Positions 43,772 to 53,227 of a stretch of 64,000 nucleotides of DNA are shown here, in pieces (within the stretch, counting starts at the first letter, position 1; every line of letters starts with the position of its first letter). This DNA is from Dyadobacter subterraneus. Its GTDB lineage: Bacteria; Bacteroidota; Bacteroidia; Cytophagales; Spirosomataceae. The notes beneath the pieces are model-generated. The model did not search any database. It worked only from the letters and a program-made list of their open reading frames with translations, and was not told the origin of the DNA. The position numbers and the translations under genes are program-made. The stretch covers positions 682,001-746,000 of the forward strand of contig NZ_JACYGY010000001.1 in NCBI RefSeq assembly GCF_015221875.1. The letters run 5' to 3'.

Positions 43772-46700
43772 ATGAAAAGTTGTGTACCAAGACCCGTCGT
43801 TCAGTCGGGCAAGATTATTAAAATAATCTTACTGAACTTATTGCTGGCAAGCAGTTTTGCCTCTTATGCAAGTAACGTGTCGCTGCATTTGGCAGATAAA
43901 ATAGTTAAAGGAAAGGTAACAGATGCCGCTAATAATTCGACCCTGCCGGGTGTGAATGTCGTTGTAAAAGGAACAAGCACTGGAACATCAACAGATGCGG
44001 ATGGAAATTTTACAATTTCTGTACCAAGTGAATCGTCTGTCCTTGTATTCAGCTTTGTTGGTTTTGTAAGTCAGGAAATTCCGGTAGGTAATAAGACAAC
44101 TTTGTCTGTTTCACTTACTTCTGATTCAAAAGCACTTAGCGAAGTGGTTGTAATTGGTTATGGAACAGTGAAAAAATCGGATCTGACCGGATCGGTTGCA
44201 ACGATTAAAGGTGAGCAGCTGATGGACAAACCGGTTCCCAACGTTTCTCAGGCTTTGCAGGGTAAAATTGCTGGGGTTGAAGTAAGCGTAAACAGCAATG
44301 CACCGGGTGCAGCAGCAAAAGTGCGGGTTCGTGGTTTGGGTTCTATTAACTCCAATATTGATCCGCTTTATGTAGTGGATGGTGTGATCGGTGTTGACGG
44401 AAACTCTATTAACCCAAATGATATTGCTTCACTTGAAGTTCTGAAAGATGCCTCATCCACAGCGATTTATGGTGCGAGAGGTGCGAATGGTGTCATCATG
44501 ATCACCACAAAACGCGGAAGAGTGGGCGGAACAAAAGTATCTTATGATGGAAACGTAAACGTGAGTGATTTGTACCGTCACGTAAAAACGCTGAATTCTG
44601 AGCAGTTTGTTCAGACCTATAATACTGCCTTTGCAAACGGACAAAAATTTGATCCTGCGGGCGGTACCTGGGCACCAGCGGCGGCATTAAATCATGCCAA
44701 TTACCCGAAATTATTTGATGCAAATGATAAACCTTTGTACGATACTAACTGGGAAAAGGAAGTGTATAAACCTGCTACTTCACACAATCACCAATTGAAT
44801 TTTCAAGGGGGAAGTGATAAAACTTTGTTCAGTGTATCACTGGGTTACCTGAATCAAAAAGGTTTGATGGCCACGTCCGGATTTGATCGTTATTCTGCAA
44901 GAATTACGATGGACAGTGATATTAACAAATGGCTGAAAGTAGGGGGTAGCCTTTCCGGTATCAAAAGCAAACAACGTCTGGTATCTGATGGTAATGGCGG
45001 TTTGAACGTCCCGCGTATGGTTTCAGAAGAAGTTCCTATTGTTCCGGTAAAATATCCTGACGGAACATGGGGTGGAAATAATGATATTGCCGGACTTGAA
45101 GGAGGACCAAACCCTGTAAATATTGCAAACAATCGTTATACGATCAATAATACATTCCAGCTTCTTGGTAACAATTATTTGCAATTTCACATTACCAAGG
45201 ATCTGGATTTCAAAACAGATTTTGGTTATAATATCAGTTCCCAAAAAAATAATTTCTTTTCTTCCCAAAACCTGGCTCACTTATCGGCTGATCAGGGTGG
45301 TGTGGCAAGTATCAGAAATTATCAAAATACGTACTGGCAGTCTGAAAACTACCTGACTTATAATAAAACGATAAATTCCCGTCAGCGTTTTACTGCTTTA
45401 TTGGGAGCGTCGTGGCAGCAGTATAACCAGGAAACAAACTATGTAGAAACGCAGAATTTTATTGATGATGTTTTTTCATGGCATACGCTTGGTTCCGGAT
45501 CTGTTAAAGCTTCTTCAACATCAGGTGATTACAAATGGGCGATGAATTCATACTTTGCCCGTGTGACTTATAATCTGGATGAAAAGTATTTGTTCACAGC
45601 GACAGGCCGTTATGACGGATCTTCCAAATTTGGAGAAAATAACAAATTTGCATTTTTCCCTTCTGTGGGTGGAGCATGGCGCGTGTCCGAAGAAGGTTTC
45701 CTTAAAGGCAATAAAAACATTACCAATTTGAAGGTTCGTGCCAGTTATGGTATGTCTGGTAACCAGGAAATTGGTCAATATCAATCAATTGCTCAAATCC
45801 AGCCAGGCACTACGGTTTTAGGCGGAGCTCAGCAATCTACTTTATTGCCAAGTTACCTTGGAAATCCTAATTTGAAATGGGAAAGATCATTGCAGTTTGA
45901 TGCAGGTGTAGAACTTGGAATTCGTGAAAATATCAATCTTGTTGTGGATTATTACAACCGTACAACAAAGGATCTTTTGCTTCAGGCACCAATTCCATGG
46001 TCGGCCGGTGAAACTAATGCGAACGTTTATCAGAACGTAGGATCGGTTAGAAACTCAGGTTTTGAAGTTGCTTTGAATACAACAAACATTCAAACTGACA
46101 ATTTTACCTGGACGACCAATTTCATTTTTGCAGCGAACAAAAACAAGATTTTGAAGCTGAATCATGGTAATGCTGACATTTTCCCTGGTCCAAACTTTTT
46201 GGGACAAACCAACATTTTGCGCGTAGGAGAGTCAATCGGTTCATTGTATGGTATGACACGTCTGGGTACTTACAGCACGGATGAGGCCGATCTTGCAGCA
46301 GCGCACAATCTGAAACCAGGTGACAGAAAGTATGTTTACAATGCAGATGGAAGTAACTATTACAGCATTATTGGCCGGACCACACCAAAATGGACTGGTA
46401 CTTTCAGCAGTACATTGAAATATAAAGCGTGGGATTTCACATTCGATATCCGTTTTGTGGAAGGCCTGAATACAGCTGCAACTTTCAAACACTCGACGGA
46501 AGACAGACAAACATTGGCAAACAGCTTGGCTACGGTTTTGGATGCCTGGACTCCAACGCATCAGAACACAATGATATCGCAGGTTCGTAATTACAAATTT
46601 GCTCAGGATTCACATTTTGATACCTGGTGGGTTGAAAACGGATCTTTCATTCGTGGGCAAAACTTTATGCTGGGTTACTCATTGCAGGATCCTCTTTTGC

Positions 46701-46900
46701 AAAAGCTGAAACTTAGCCGTTTGCGTGTTTATGCAAGTGTGCAAAATCTTTTCGTAATTACCAAATACACAGGTTATGATCCTGAGGTAGATACGTTTAA
46801 CTCTGGCTATGGAGCAAATAGTTCGTTTTCTCAAAACCTGGACTTTTTTGCCAACCCTCGCCCGCGTGTCTGGAACCTAGGTGCAACACTTACTTTTTAA
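43772..46900 (+). CDS. SusC/RagA family TonB-linked outer-membrane transporter
   Basis: 1042 residues. Signal peptide, then a carboxypeptidase-regulatory-like domain (KGKVTDAANNSTLPGVNVVV, about 45-120), the TonB box region EVVVIGYGTVKK (~127-138), plug domain (LQGKIAGVEV; VRVRGLGSIN; PLYVVDGV) and a ~800-residue 22-strand barrel ending in an aromatic strand (RVWNLGATLTF). Imports oligosaccharides bound by SusD. First gene after the GntR operator and 17 nt upstream of susD. Confidence 0.95.
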   Translation: MKSCVPRPVVQSGKIIKIILLNLLLASSFASYASNVSLHLADKIVKGKVTDAANNSTLPGVNVVVKGTSTGTSTDADGNFTISVPSESSVLVFSFVGFVSQEIPVGNKTTLSVSLTSDSKALSEVVVIGYGTVKKSDLTGSVATIKGEQLMDKPVPNVSQALQGKIAGVEVSVNSNAPGAAAKVRVRGLGSINSNIDPLYVVDGVIGVDGNSINPNDIASLEVLKDASSTAIYGARGANGVIMITTKRGRVGGTKVSYDGNVNVSDLYRHVKTLNSEQFVQTYNTAFANGQKFDPAGGTWAPAAALNHANYPKLFDANDKPLYDTNWEKEVYKPATSHNHQLNFQGGSDKTLFSVSLGYLNQKGLMATSGFDRYSARITMDSDINKWLKVGGSLSGIKSKQRLVSDGNGGLNVPRMVSEEVPIVPVKYPDGTWGGNNDIAGLEGGPNPVNIANNRYTINNTFQLLGNNYLQFHITKDLDFKTDFGYNISSQKNNFFSSQNLAHLSADQGGVASIRNYQNTYWQSENYLTYNKTINSRQRFTALLGASWQQYNQETNYVETQNFIDDVFSWHTLGSGSVKASSTSGDYKWAMNSYFARVTYNLDEKYLFTATGRYDGSSKFGENNKFAFFPSVGGAWRVSEEGFLKGNKNITNLKVRASYGMSGNQEIGQYQSIAQIQPGTTVLGGAQQSTLLPSYLGNPNLKWERSLQFDAGVELGIRENINLVVDYYNRTTKDLLLQAPIPWSAGETNANVYQNVGSVRNSGFEVALNTTNIQTDNFTWTTNFIFAANKNKILKLNHGNADIFPGPNFLGQTNILRVGESIGSLYGMTRLGTYSTDEADLAAAHNLKPGDRKYVYNADGSNYYSIIGRTTPKWTGTFSSTLKYKAWDFTFDIRFVEGLNTAATFKHSTEDRQTLANSLATVLDAWTPTHQNTMISQVRNYKFAQDSHFDTWWVENGSFIRGQNFMLGYSLQDPLLQKLKLSRLRVYASVQNLFVITKYTGYDPEVDTFNSGYGANSSFSQNLDFFANPRPRVWNLGATLTF

Positions 46901-46917
46901 CCTGAAAATCAATAGAC

Positions 46918-48426
46918 ATGAAAGTGCTCAAACATATCCTATTAGCAGCCTCAATGTTATCATTGGGCTCGTGTAAAGATTTTTTAGAAGAACAGCCAAC
47001 GGGATTTTTAACGCCGGACTCAGATGTGTCAAGTGTTAAAGTGGCCCGGGCTTATGCCAATGCAGGTTATGCCAATTTACAGGGATTTCTTGCCGGTCAG
47101 CCATCTTCCTATGGCGGGAATACCTGGAACTTAATGGAATTTGTAACAGGAAAGGCCAACAGTGATTTGGGACAGACTGGGTTTGTTAATTTCCAAAACC
47201 TGAGCTACAACAATACGGCGTTTTATATTGATACCTGGTGGCAACAATTGTATCAGGGCGTTGGTGCTTGTAACCTTGCTATACAAAGCATACCGACAAT
47301 TAATGCGTCCGGACTTACAGATGAACAAAAAACGAATATGCTGGCAGAAGCTCATATGCTGCGTGCTTTGTATTATTTTCATCTGGTAAGAATGTACGGT
47401 GCTGTACCAAGTGTAACAGAAGTGCCAAAAAATCTTGACCTGAATCTGCCGCGGACGGCGGCCAAAGATATTTATGACAAGATCATTATTCCGGATCTTC
47501 TTTTGGCTGAAAAATCAACCTTGCCCTGGTCTGATAATACCGGAAAAGTTTCGATGGGCGCAGTTGAATCTCTGCTGGCGGATGTATATCTGACTTATGC
47601 TGGTGCAGCGATTAATGGCGGAGCTCAGTATTATGCAGAATCAGCGAAACGTTCTTTGGCGGTTATTACCAATGGCGGTTATACCTTGTTCCCGAATTAC
47701 ACGGATATGATTTTGCCTTCTAATAAAAATATGGGCGAATTTATTTTCCAGGTGCAATATGCTGCAAGCGTGCCTTCAACAAATCCGTTGACACCGCTTA
47801 CGATTCCAAATTATTCGGGTATCTCGTTGTATGCAGATGAGTATGGCTCTGTTTACCCTACGCCTCAATTTATTAAATCCTTCCCGGCTGGTGATAAACG
47901 TGTACAGGAAAAACAGTTTTTCTTTACAACATATCCAAGTGCAAAAACAGGACAGCCGGTGGTTTTCAGAAACACTTATATTTATAAATGGTTTGACGTA
48001 ACCGCAGCAACCAGTACAATTAAATCGGATCTAAACTACACCTTATATCGTTTGGCTGATGTTTATTTAATGTACGCAGAAGCTTCAAACCGTGCGGAAG
48101 GCGGACCAAATGCCAAGGCCATCGACGTTGTAAATGCGATACGGAAACGTGCTAATCTTGCTAATATCGGTACTTTATCTCAAACAGATTTTGAGCATGA
48201 AGTATGGGCGCAGCGCTATTATGAACTATGTTTTGAAAACAAAATGTGGTTTGATATGATCCGTACCCGTAAAGTGCATAATGATATAACAGGTAACTGG
48301 GATGATTTTGTTGGTCATAAAACAGTTTTCAATGCTACTTTCCAGGAAAAGAATTTACTATTCCCAATTCCAAAACAGGAATCGGATGTAAATCCTAACC
48401 TGCTGCCGAATAATCCAGGGTATTGA
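46918..48426 (+). CDS. SusD/RagB family glycan-binding lipoprotein
   Basis: 502 residues. Lipobox LSLGSCKDFLEEQPTG (Cys19) anchors it on the outer membrane. Helical TPR-like scaffold (ARAYANAGYANLQG; HMLRALYYFHLVRMYG; LADVYLMYAEASNRAEGG) and RagB/SusD C-terminal block (DMIRTRKVH; NLLFPIPKQE). It binds the glycan that its SusC partner imports. Ends in a strong terminator. Confidence 0.95.
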   Translation: MKVLKHILLAASMLSLGSCKDFLEEQPTGFLTPDSDVSSVKVARAYANAGYANLQGFLAGQPSSYGGNTWNLMEFVTGKANSDLGQTGFVNFQNLSYNNTAFYIDTWWQQLYQGVGACNLAIQSIPTINASGLTDEQKTNMLAEAHMLRALYYFHLVRMYGAVPSVTEVPKNLDLNLPRTAAKDIYDKIIIPDLLLAEKSTLPWSDNTGKVSMGAVESLLADVYLTYAGAAINGGAQYYAESAKRSLAVITNGGYTLFPNYTDMILPSNKNMGEFIFQVQYAASVPSTNPLTPLTIPNYSGISLYADEYGSVYPTPQFIKSFPAGDKRVQEKQFFFTTYPSAKTGQPVVFRNTYIYKWFDVTAATSTIKSDLNYTLYRLADVYLMYAEASNRAEGGPNAKAIDVVNAIRKRANLANIGTLSQTDFEHEVWAQRYYELCFENKMWFDMIRTRKVHNDITGNWDDFVGHKTVFNATFQEKNLLFPIPKQESDVNPNLLPNNPGY

Positions 48427-48457
48427 TAAATTGCATTGCTAATTTTAGATGTAATTC

Positions 48458-48508
48458 TAATAACGCAAAAGCGGTCGCACATTTTGTGCGACCGCTTTTG
48501 CGTTATTA
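48458..48508. terminator. Bidirectional terminator with a perfect 24-bp stem
   Basis: Left arm 48458-48481, 3-nt loop, right arm 48485-48508, no mismatch; core GCAAAAGCGGTCGCACA. It separates susD from the convergent rpn copy 2 remnant. Confidence 0.9.
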
Positions 48509-48519
48509 GATATTTACAG

Positions 48520-48698
48520 CTATATGATGGTAATATCTTGTCTTATTTGTTTTACCTCTGACTCTTCAACCTTACAGAGTGCAGCAATTTTTTGATCATA
48601 AAAATCAGTATCTGCTAAAATGGATTTAACAAAATCTATTTTTTCTTCTTCCTAAGTAATCATTTTAATAAACACAATAATTCCCAAAGCATGTTTGT
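48520..48698 (-). pseudogene. Decayed duplicate of the rpn copy 2 C-terminal module
   Basis: Begins immediately after the stop of rpn copy 2. Reads ACAAACATGCTTTGGGAATTATT, matching the parent's ACAAACATGCCATGGGAATTATT; continues with clear homology (DQKIAALCKVEESEVKQIRQD against DNQKIASLCNVEESEVSQMRQD) to a TAG at 48520-48522. Broken by an internal TAG, with the equivalent of Met240 changed to TTG. The parent module is residues 236-301 of rpn copy 2. Confidence 0.85.
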
Positions 48699-49604
48699 TT
48701 AGAGACTTAGATCTTGTCTCATTTGGCTAACTTCCGATTCTTCAACGTTACAAAGTGAAGCAATTTTTTGGTTGTCAAAATCCGTTTTAAGCAAGAGAGA
48801 TTTGACGACATTCATTTGCCCTTTCTCTATTCCCTCTTCAACACCTTCTTCCCGAATAATCATTTTAATCGTCTCAATAATTCCCATGGCATGTTTGTTT
48901 TTTGTTAGGATGTCAATCTTCTTATCAAATTTAATATTTATTTCCTGATTGTCAATGTGGAGGAAAGTTTTGAGAAAGTACAGAAAACGCCGGATTTGTT
49001 CGTTATCGTATCTCTTACTTTCTATTAATGCTCTAGCGATGGTAAGTCTTTGCTCACCAAGTTCTTGTTCAGGGATTTTGTCCGCCAGCAACGCCTTTTG
49101 TGCTGCCAGAATAATCAGCGCAAAGGGATTTTCCATACTTAGCAATTGCTTTTCTGTATGATCAAGAATATGATATGCGTTGTATTTATACCGGATTTCC
49201 GTTCCTAAAAAACTTTTGTGAAAATAATTAGGCCGCTTTTGATTTTTACCACCAGTAAATACGGTAAGCGCAATAATATCAGTCTCAAAACGATCATAAA
49301 TTCGATACCAATATTGAAACATTCGAAAGGCAAAATTATCAGTTCTTTCTCCTTGAATTTCAAGATGAATAAGGATCCATTCTTCCGTCCCGTTTTTAAG
49401 ATAAGTTTTCACAAGCATGTCTACAAAACGGCTGCCGCCTTTTCTTTCCAGTTCGGGGAAAAGTTCGTTTAATTCCTTATCCATAAATTCAAAACCGCGG
49501 TCAAGGTCAAACAGAGAATCAGTCTTGTCAAAAAAGAATCGGAGTAAATCAGGAAAGGCTTCTTCAAAGGCACTTTTCAAAAGAATATCATTTTTTCTCC
49601 TCAT
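48699..49604 (-). CDS. Rpn family PD-(D/E)XK nuclease / putative transposase (copy 2)
   Basis: 301 residues, paralogue of the gene at 4808-5719: identical opening pattern (NDILLKSAFEEAFPDLLRFF) and DRGFEFMDKEL. Active-site residues Asp62, Glu82 and Gln84 (ILIHLEIQGE) are the standard D...ExQ of the family. The tail from Met240 (MGIIETIKMIIREEGVEEGIEKGQ) differs most from copy 1. Directly followed by a decayed duplicate of that tail. Isolated between the mannoside locus and an aldo/keto reductase. Confidence 0.87.
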   Translation of the reverse strand: MRRKNDILLKSAFEEAFPDLLRFFFDKTDSLFDLDRGFEFMDKELNELFPELERKGGSRFVDMLVKTYLKNGTEEWILIHLEIQGERTDNFAFRMFQYWYRIYDRFETDIIALTVFTGGKNQKRPNYFHKSFLGTEIRYKYNAYHILDHTEKQLLSMENPFALIILAAQKALLADKIPEQELGEQRLTIARALIESKRYDNEQIRRFLYFLKTFLHIDNQEINIKFDKKIDILTKNKHAMGIIETIKMIIREEGVEEGIEKGQMNVVKSLLLKTDFDNQKIASLCNVEESEVSQMRQDLSL

Positions 49605-49890
49605 AAAATGGATATCTGGTTAATCCGCTATATACATAGTACGAGATCCCGATTTTTGGTCACCCAAAATGGTTTTCGAAAAATACTTTAATTCAAATAT
49701 TTCGGGTGTTCAGAATTCCAGTGTTGAATAACTCCTGCTGTTTACAATTTTATGTAAGTTTTCAATCCATTGATTTTTATAATTAACACTTTGATTTCTT
49801 TAATCCGGTTGAGGATTGCAATTCTACCTTTGTTATGACTTTCAGAAATCATTATCTGAATTCTTACTTTAAACCATTAACTGCAATCAA
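49605..49890. other. Intergenic region between divergent genes
   Basis: 286 nt, AT-rich; nothing beyond general promoter-like AT stretches noted. Confidence 0.4.
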
Positions 49891-50901
49891 ATGAGCACAA
49901 TCAAAAAAATAAAACTGGGCAGTCAGGGCTTGGAAGTATCACAAGAAGGATTGGGATGTATGGGAATGACAACCATTGCAGGCGGGGATATTTATGGCAA
50001 AGCGGATGAACAGGAATCTATTGCAACTATTCACCGTGCCTTGGAATTAGGAATAGATTTTCTTGATACAGCGGATTTATACGGTCCATTATTAAATGAA
50101 CGCCTGGTTGCGAAAGCTATCAAAGGTAACCGTGAAAAATATACAATTGCCACCAAATTCGGTTATGAAATAGATGACAGCGACCAGCTGACCTGGGGAT
50201 TTAACGGTTCCCCGGAATATGTAAGAAAGGCAGTTGACCGTTCGTTGAAAAATTTGGAAACGGATTATATTGATCTTTATTATCTGCACAGGCTGGATCC
50301 AAATACACCGATTGAAGAAACGGTAGGAGCGATGTCGGAGTTGGTGAAATCGGGAAAAGTAAAATATATTGGTTTATCCGAGGTTTCCGCTGACACGATA
50401 AAAAAAGCGCATAAAATTCATCCATTAACGGCCGTTCAGACAGAATACTCTTTGTTCGAACGTGAACCGGAGGCAAATGGTGTTTTGGACACTTCGAATG
50501 AACTTGGAATTGGCTTTGTAGCTTATTCGCCGCTGGGAAGAGGTTTTATTACAGGCGAAATTAAAAGTCCGGACGATTTTGCGGACAACGATTTCCGCAA
50601 AGGTATTCCAAGATATCAGGGTGAAAATTTCTACAAAAACCTTGATCTTTTAAAACAAATCCAGGTAATGGCAGATAAAAAGGAAATTACACCTTCCCAG
50701 CTTGCATTAGCCTGGGTTATTTCAAATGGGATTGTGGCTATTCCGGGAACAAAACGTATCAAATATATAGAAGAAAATGCGGCAGCAATGAATGTGGAAT
50801 TAACAACTGAGGAAAAAGTGCAGCTGGAATCAATCATCCCGGTTGGTATCACCGCAGGTACGCGTTATGATGCACAGGGAATGAAGCATGTAAGTATTTA
50901 A
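49891..50901 (+). CDS. Aldo/keto reductase
   Basis: 336 residues, (beta/alpha)8 NADPH-dependent reductase. Opening GSQGLEVSQEGLGCMGMT, catalytic DTADLYGPLLNERLVAKAI (Asp/Tyr), Lys in TIATKFGYE, His in YYLHRLD, NADPH-binding AIPGTKRIKYIEENAAA. This is the AKR13/YghZ-like general group that reduces aldehydes and ketones. Single gene with its own terminator. Confidence 0.93.
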   Translation: MSTIKKIKLGSQGLEVSQEGLGCMGMTTIAGGDIYGKADEQESIATIHRALELGIDFLDTADLYGPLLNERLVAKAIKGNREKYTIATKFGYEIDDSDQLTWGFNGSPEYVRKAVDRSLKNLETDYIDLYYLHRLDPNTPIEETVGAMSELVKSGKVKYIGLSEVSADTIKKAHKIHPLTAVQTEYSLFEREPEANGVLDTSNELGIGFVAYSPLGRGFITGEIKSPDDFADNDFRKGIPRYQGENFYKNLDLLKQIQVMADKKEITPSQLALAWVISNGIVAIPGTKRIKYIEENAAAMNVELTTEEKVQLESIIPVGITAGTRYDAQGMKHVSI

Positions 50902-50929
50902 GTTTTGAAATTATCTTCAAGATGATTTG

Positions 50930-50977
50930 AAGAGTAATTGTCAGCCTTGGTGAAATGTCTGATAGTTACTCTTTTTT
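50930..50977 (+). terminator. Terminator of the aldo/keto reductase gene
   Basis: AAGAGTAATTGTCAG and CTGATAGTTACTCTT stem with G-U pairs, then a T run. Confidence 0.7.
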
Positions 50978-51136
50978 AGTAAAAGTGAGTTAAAGCACTT
51001 TTTGTATTGAACCTGAAATTAAGTTAGTGTTATTTCAAGCTTTTGATTTGACAATCAATTTTGAAGCTAAAAGGTCCATAGTTGTATTTTTCAAATGTGG
51101 ATTTTTAGATACAGTTTATTAAGACAGGCATACATA

Positions 51137-51535
51137 CTAATCTGTTAACCTGAGATCAATATTTTTATGATCTCTGAAAATCTCAACGATAATGTCACAA
51201 AGCACTGGCCCCTCGCCGTTTTTAAGTTCTGTCAGTTTCTCCTGGAAAAGGTTCACATTATAGGGATAGCCTTTATCTATTTTCATCTTATAAAGCTTCA
51301 TCGTTTCTTCTAATCCAAGGTCCTTTTTGCTTTTTGAGAAATTTTCCCACAAAACAATAACTTTCTCTCCTGGATTATAAACACCAAAACCGCCGTAAAG
51401 AATATCGTTTAAGGCATCAAGGCTGTGTCCTATTTTCCAGTCAACATCCTTCATGAAGAGCCTGTTCATTTCTTCATAAAAACCGGCCAGGTCTGAGAAA
51501 TTAGCAGCGTTTATGGTTATAGTATTATTATTCAT
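51137..51535 (-). CDS. Barstar-like ribonuclease inhibitor
   Basis: 132 residues. KIGHSLDALNDILYGGFG matches the barstar core (NLDALWDCL) and EKVIVLWENFSKSKKDLG the next strand-helix. Barstar proteins bind and block extracellular-type RNases such as barnase. No barnase-like gene is visible within the window. Overlaps the preceding HhH gene by 8 nt, so translation is probably coupled to it and to the RAYT gene. Confidence 0.8.
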   Translation of the reverse strand: MNNNTITINAANFSDLAGFYEEMNRLFMKDVDWKIGHSLDALNDILYGGFGVYNPGEKVIVLWENFSKSKKDLGLEETMKLYKMKIDKGYPYNVNLFQEKLTELKNGEGPVLCDIIVEIFRDHKNIDLRLTD

Positions 51536-52007
51536 TTTCGTTTAATGTTTCATGCCATGCTTTTTTGGGTCTTGTTTTTGGATAACCGTTTTCCAACCGA
51601 AATTTTTTTCGCTCCTCGGTAAAATTCCACCACATTTTTGTCACGTCATTAGTGTTGGCGTAATATACCGCCAATCGAAATTGGTCTTCTACACAAGGAT
51701 CTGTCCAAAATCCCTTCTTTTGTTCATACTCATCCGTTAAGGTTGCTCCGTTTTTGTCTCTAAGTTCGTTCAGTGAATAATAACCCATAAAGACAAGATC
51801 TTCCGCAAACTTTATTCCGATTGATGGCACAGTTTGAAATTCTGCCAAAGCAAATATCTGTCTCGCACGTTTTGGCGATGCGTTTAATATTACTTCCAGT
51901 TCATCTGCTGAATAATTGAGAATTTCACTGATTTTTACTCTGCTTCTTTTTAAGTTTTGTTTTTCAATAGCAGTAAGCGGGAGTTTCAGGATCGTTTTAG
52001 TTTTCAT
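51528..52007 (-). CDS. Helix-hairpin-helix protein of the Cdd1 / pathogenicity-locus family
   Basis: 159 residues from ATG 52007 (GTG at 52013 is an alternative). VILNASPKRARQIFALAEF and TVPSIGIKFAEDLVFMGYYSLNELRDKNG form an HhH pair; the family mark WTDPCVEDQFRLAVYYANTND...WWNFTEERKK follows. HhH pairs bind DNA backbone non-specifically. It begins 7 nt after the RAYT stop and overlaps the barstar gene, hence one operon. Confidence 0.82.
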   Translation of the reverse strand: MKTKTILKLPLTAIEKQNLKRSRVKISEILNYSADELEVILNASPKRARQIFALAEFQTVPSIGIKFAEDLVFMGYYSLNELRDKNGATLTDEYEQKKGFWTDPCVEDQFRLAVYYANTNDVTKMWWNFTEERKKFRLENGYPKTRPKKAWHETLNENE

Positions 52008-52014
52008 ATTCACT

Positions 52015-52569
52015 TTATATTAATTCTACATCAAGTAATCCTTTTTGATTATTCATATAATCTCTGGCCGATGAGTATCTGTATTCCCAAGGTTCATCTA
52101 CCAATCCTGCCTTTACCGGATTTTCATGAATGTAAGTTAGTTTTTGATTAATAAATTTATTGCTAAATAATTCAATCGGATGGTTTTCCTGTTGCCAGAA
52201 CTGGTAATTGGTGTTTTTGGAATTGGCTTCTCCCGCTTTGCGGAATATCCATAAGATCCAGTTTCTTCTGCTTTCTGGTAAGTTTTTATCCTCAATCTCA
52301 GCGATTATTTGTTTTGATGTATATTTCTTTAAGTCACGAAGAACATCTGAAGGGTGATGGCCTGATTTGGTTGAAATCATTAAATGAACATGATTTGACA
52401 TTATACACCAGGCATGAATTATTAATCCCTTTTCCTTCTGACAATATCTTAAACTATTTAATAAAATATCAACATAGTTGCTCCTGGTAAATACGTCAAC
52501 CCATTGAACAGTTGCGAAAGTTATAAAATGTAAAGCTTCCGGATTTTTAATTCTTCTTGCAAATGCCAC
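52015..52569 (-). CDS. REP-associated tyrosine transposase (RAYT, Y1/IS200-like)
   Basis: 184 residues from GTG 52569. The frame is open upstream to a TTG at 52656 inside the repeat array, but homology to the family starts with RIKNPEALHFITFATVQWVDVFTR. The HUH motif is SNHVHLM (His60, His62) and the catalytic Tyr83 is in DLKKYTSKQI; the C-terminal block is LTYIHENPVKAGLV...YSSARDY. RAYTs nick and move REP hairpins. The palindrome array lies directly upstream of it and two further genes follow in an operon. Confidence 0.88.
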   Translation of the reverse strand: MAFARRIKNPEALHFITFATVQWVDVFTRSNYVDILLNSLRYCQKEKGLIIHAWCIMSNHVHLMISTKSGHHPSDVLRDLKKYTSKQIIAEIEDKNLPESRRNWILWIFRKAGEANSKNTNYQFWQQENHPIELFSNKFINQKLTYIHENPVKAGLVDEPWEYRYSSARDYMNNQKGLLDVELI

Positions 52570-52619
52570 ATATTCTGATTTTTCTTCTGGACGTTGGCAA
52601 TAAGATCCGGTCACAATTG

Positions 52620-53227
52620 TTGTGCGTAGTGTTCTTCGAACACTGCGTACTTCCAATAAATTACCGTTTGTAACGGTCTGTATTAAGTTTAATGGTTTTG
52701 AAGTATTTTCGAAAGCTTACCGTTACAAACGGTAAATTATTAAAATTCGTAGTTCAAACTACGAATAACGCGTTGTGCGTAGTGTTCTTCGAACACTGAG
52801 TACTTTCAATAAATGACCGTTTGTAACGGTCGGTATTAAGTATAATGATTTTGAAGCGTTTTCGGAAGCTTACCGTTACAAACGGTAAATTATTAAAATT
52901 CGTAGTTCAAACTACGAATAACGCGTTGTGCGTATTGTTCTTCGAACACTGCGTACCTCCAATAAGTGACCGTTTGTAACGGTCTTTAATAAGTTAATCG
53001 TTTTGAAGTGTTTTCGAAAGCTTACCGTTACAAACGGTAAATATTAAAATTCGTAGTTCAAACTACGAATAACGCGTTGTGCGTAGTGTTCTTCGAACAC
53101 TGCCTACTTTCAATAAATGACCGTTTGTAACGGTCTATATTAAGTTTAATAGTTTTGAAGTATTTTCGAAAGCTTACCGTTACAAACGGTAAATTATTAA
53201 AATTCGTAGTTTGAACTACGAATAACG
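52620..53227. repeat. Four tandem ~153-bp composite palindromic units (REP-like array)
   Basis: Units start at 52620, 52773, 52926 and 53077 (periods 153, 153, 151). Each holds: GTAG in a hairpin GTGTTC-TTC-GAACAC; ACCGTT-TGT-AACGGT; its exact inverse ACCGTT-ACA-AACGGT about 45 nt on, so these two can pair with each other; ATTCGTAGTT-CA-AACTACGAAT; and, at unit junctions, AACGCGTT. Units differ by scattered substitutions only. Layout fits REP elements of the adjacent RAYT. Confidence 0.9.

Noticed and set aside
51137..51535. A complete barnase-barstar toxin-antitoxin pair
   Set aside because: No barnase-like or other secreted RNase gene is present on either side; only the inhibitor-like gene is seen.
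52570..52656. 29-residue N-terminal extension of the RAYT starting in the repeat array
   Set aside because: Starts with TTG within a palindromic unit and matches no RAYT N-terminus; GTG 52569 gives the usual length.
52620..53227. Regularly spaced repeats suggesting a CRISPR array
   Set aside because: The whole ~153-bp unit is repeated, with no unique spacers and no cas genes; it is a palindrome array.
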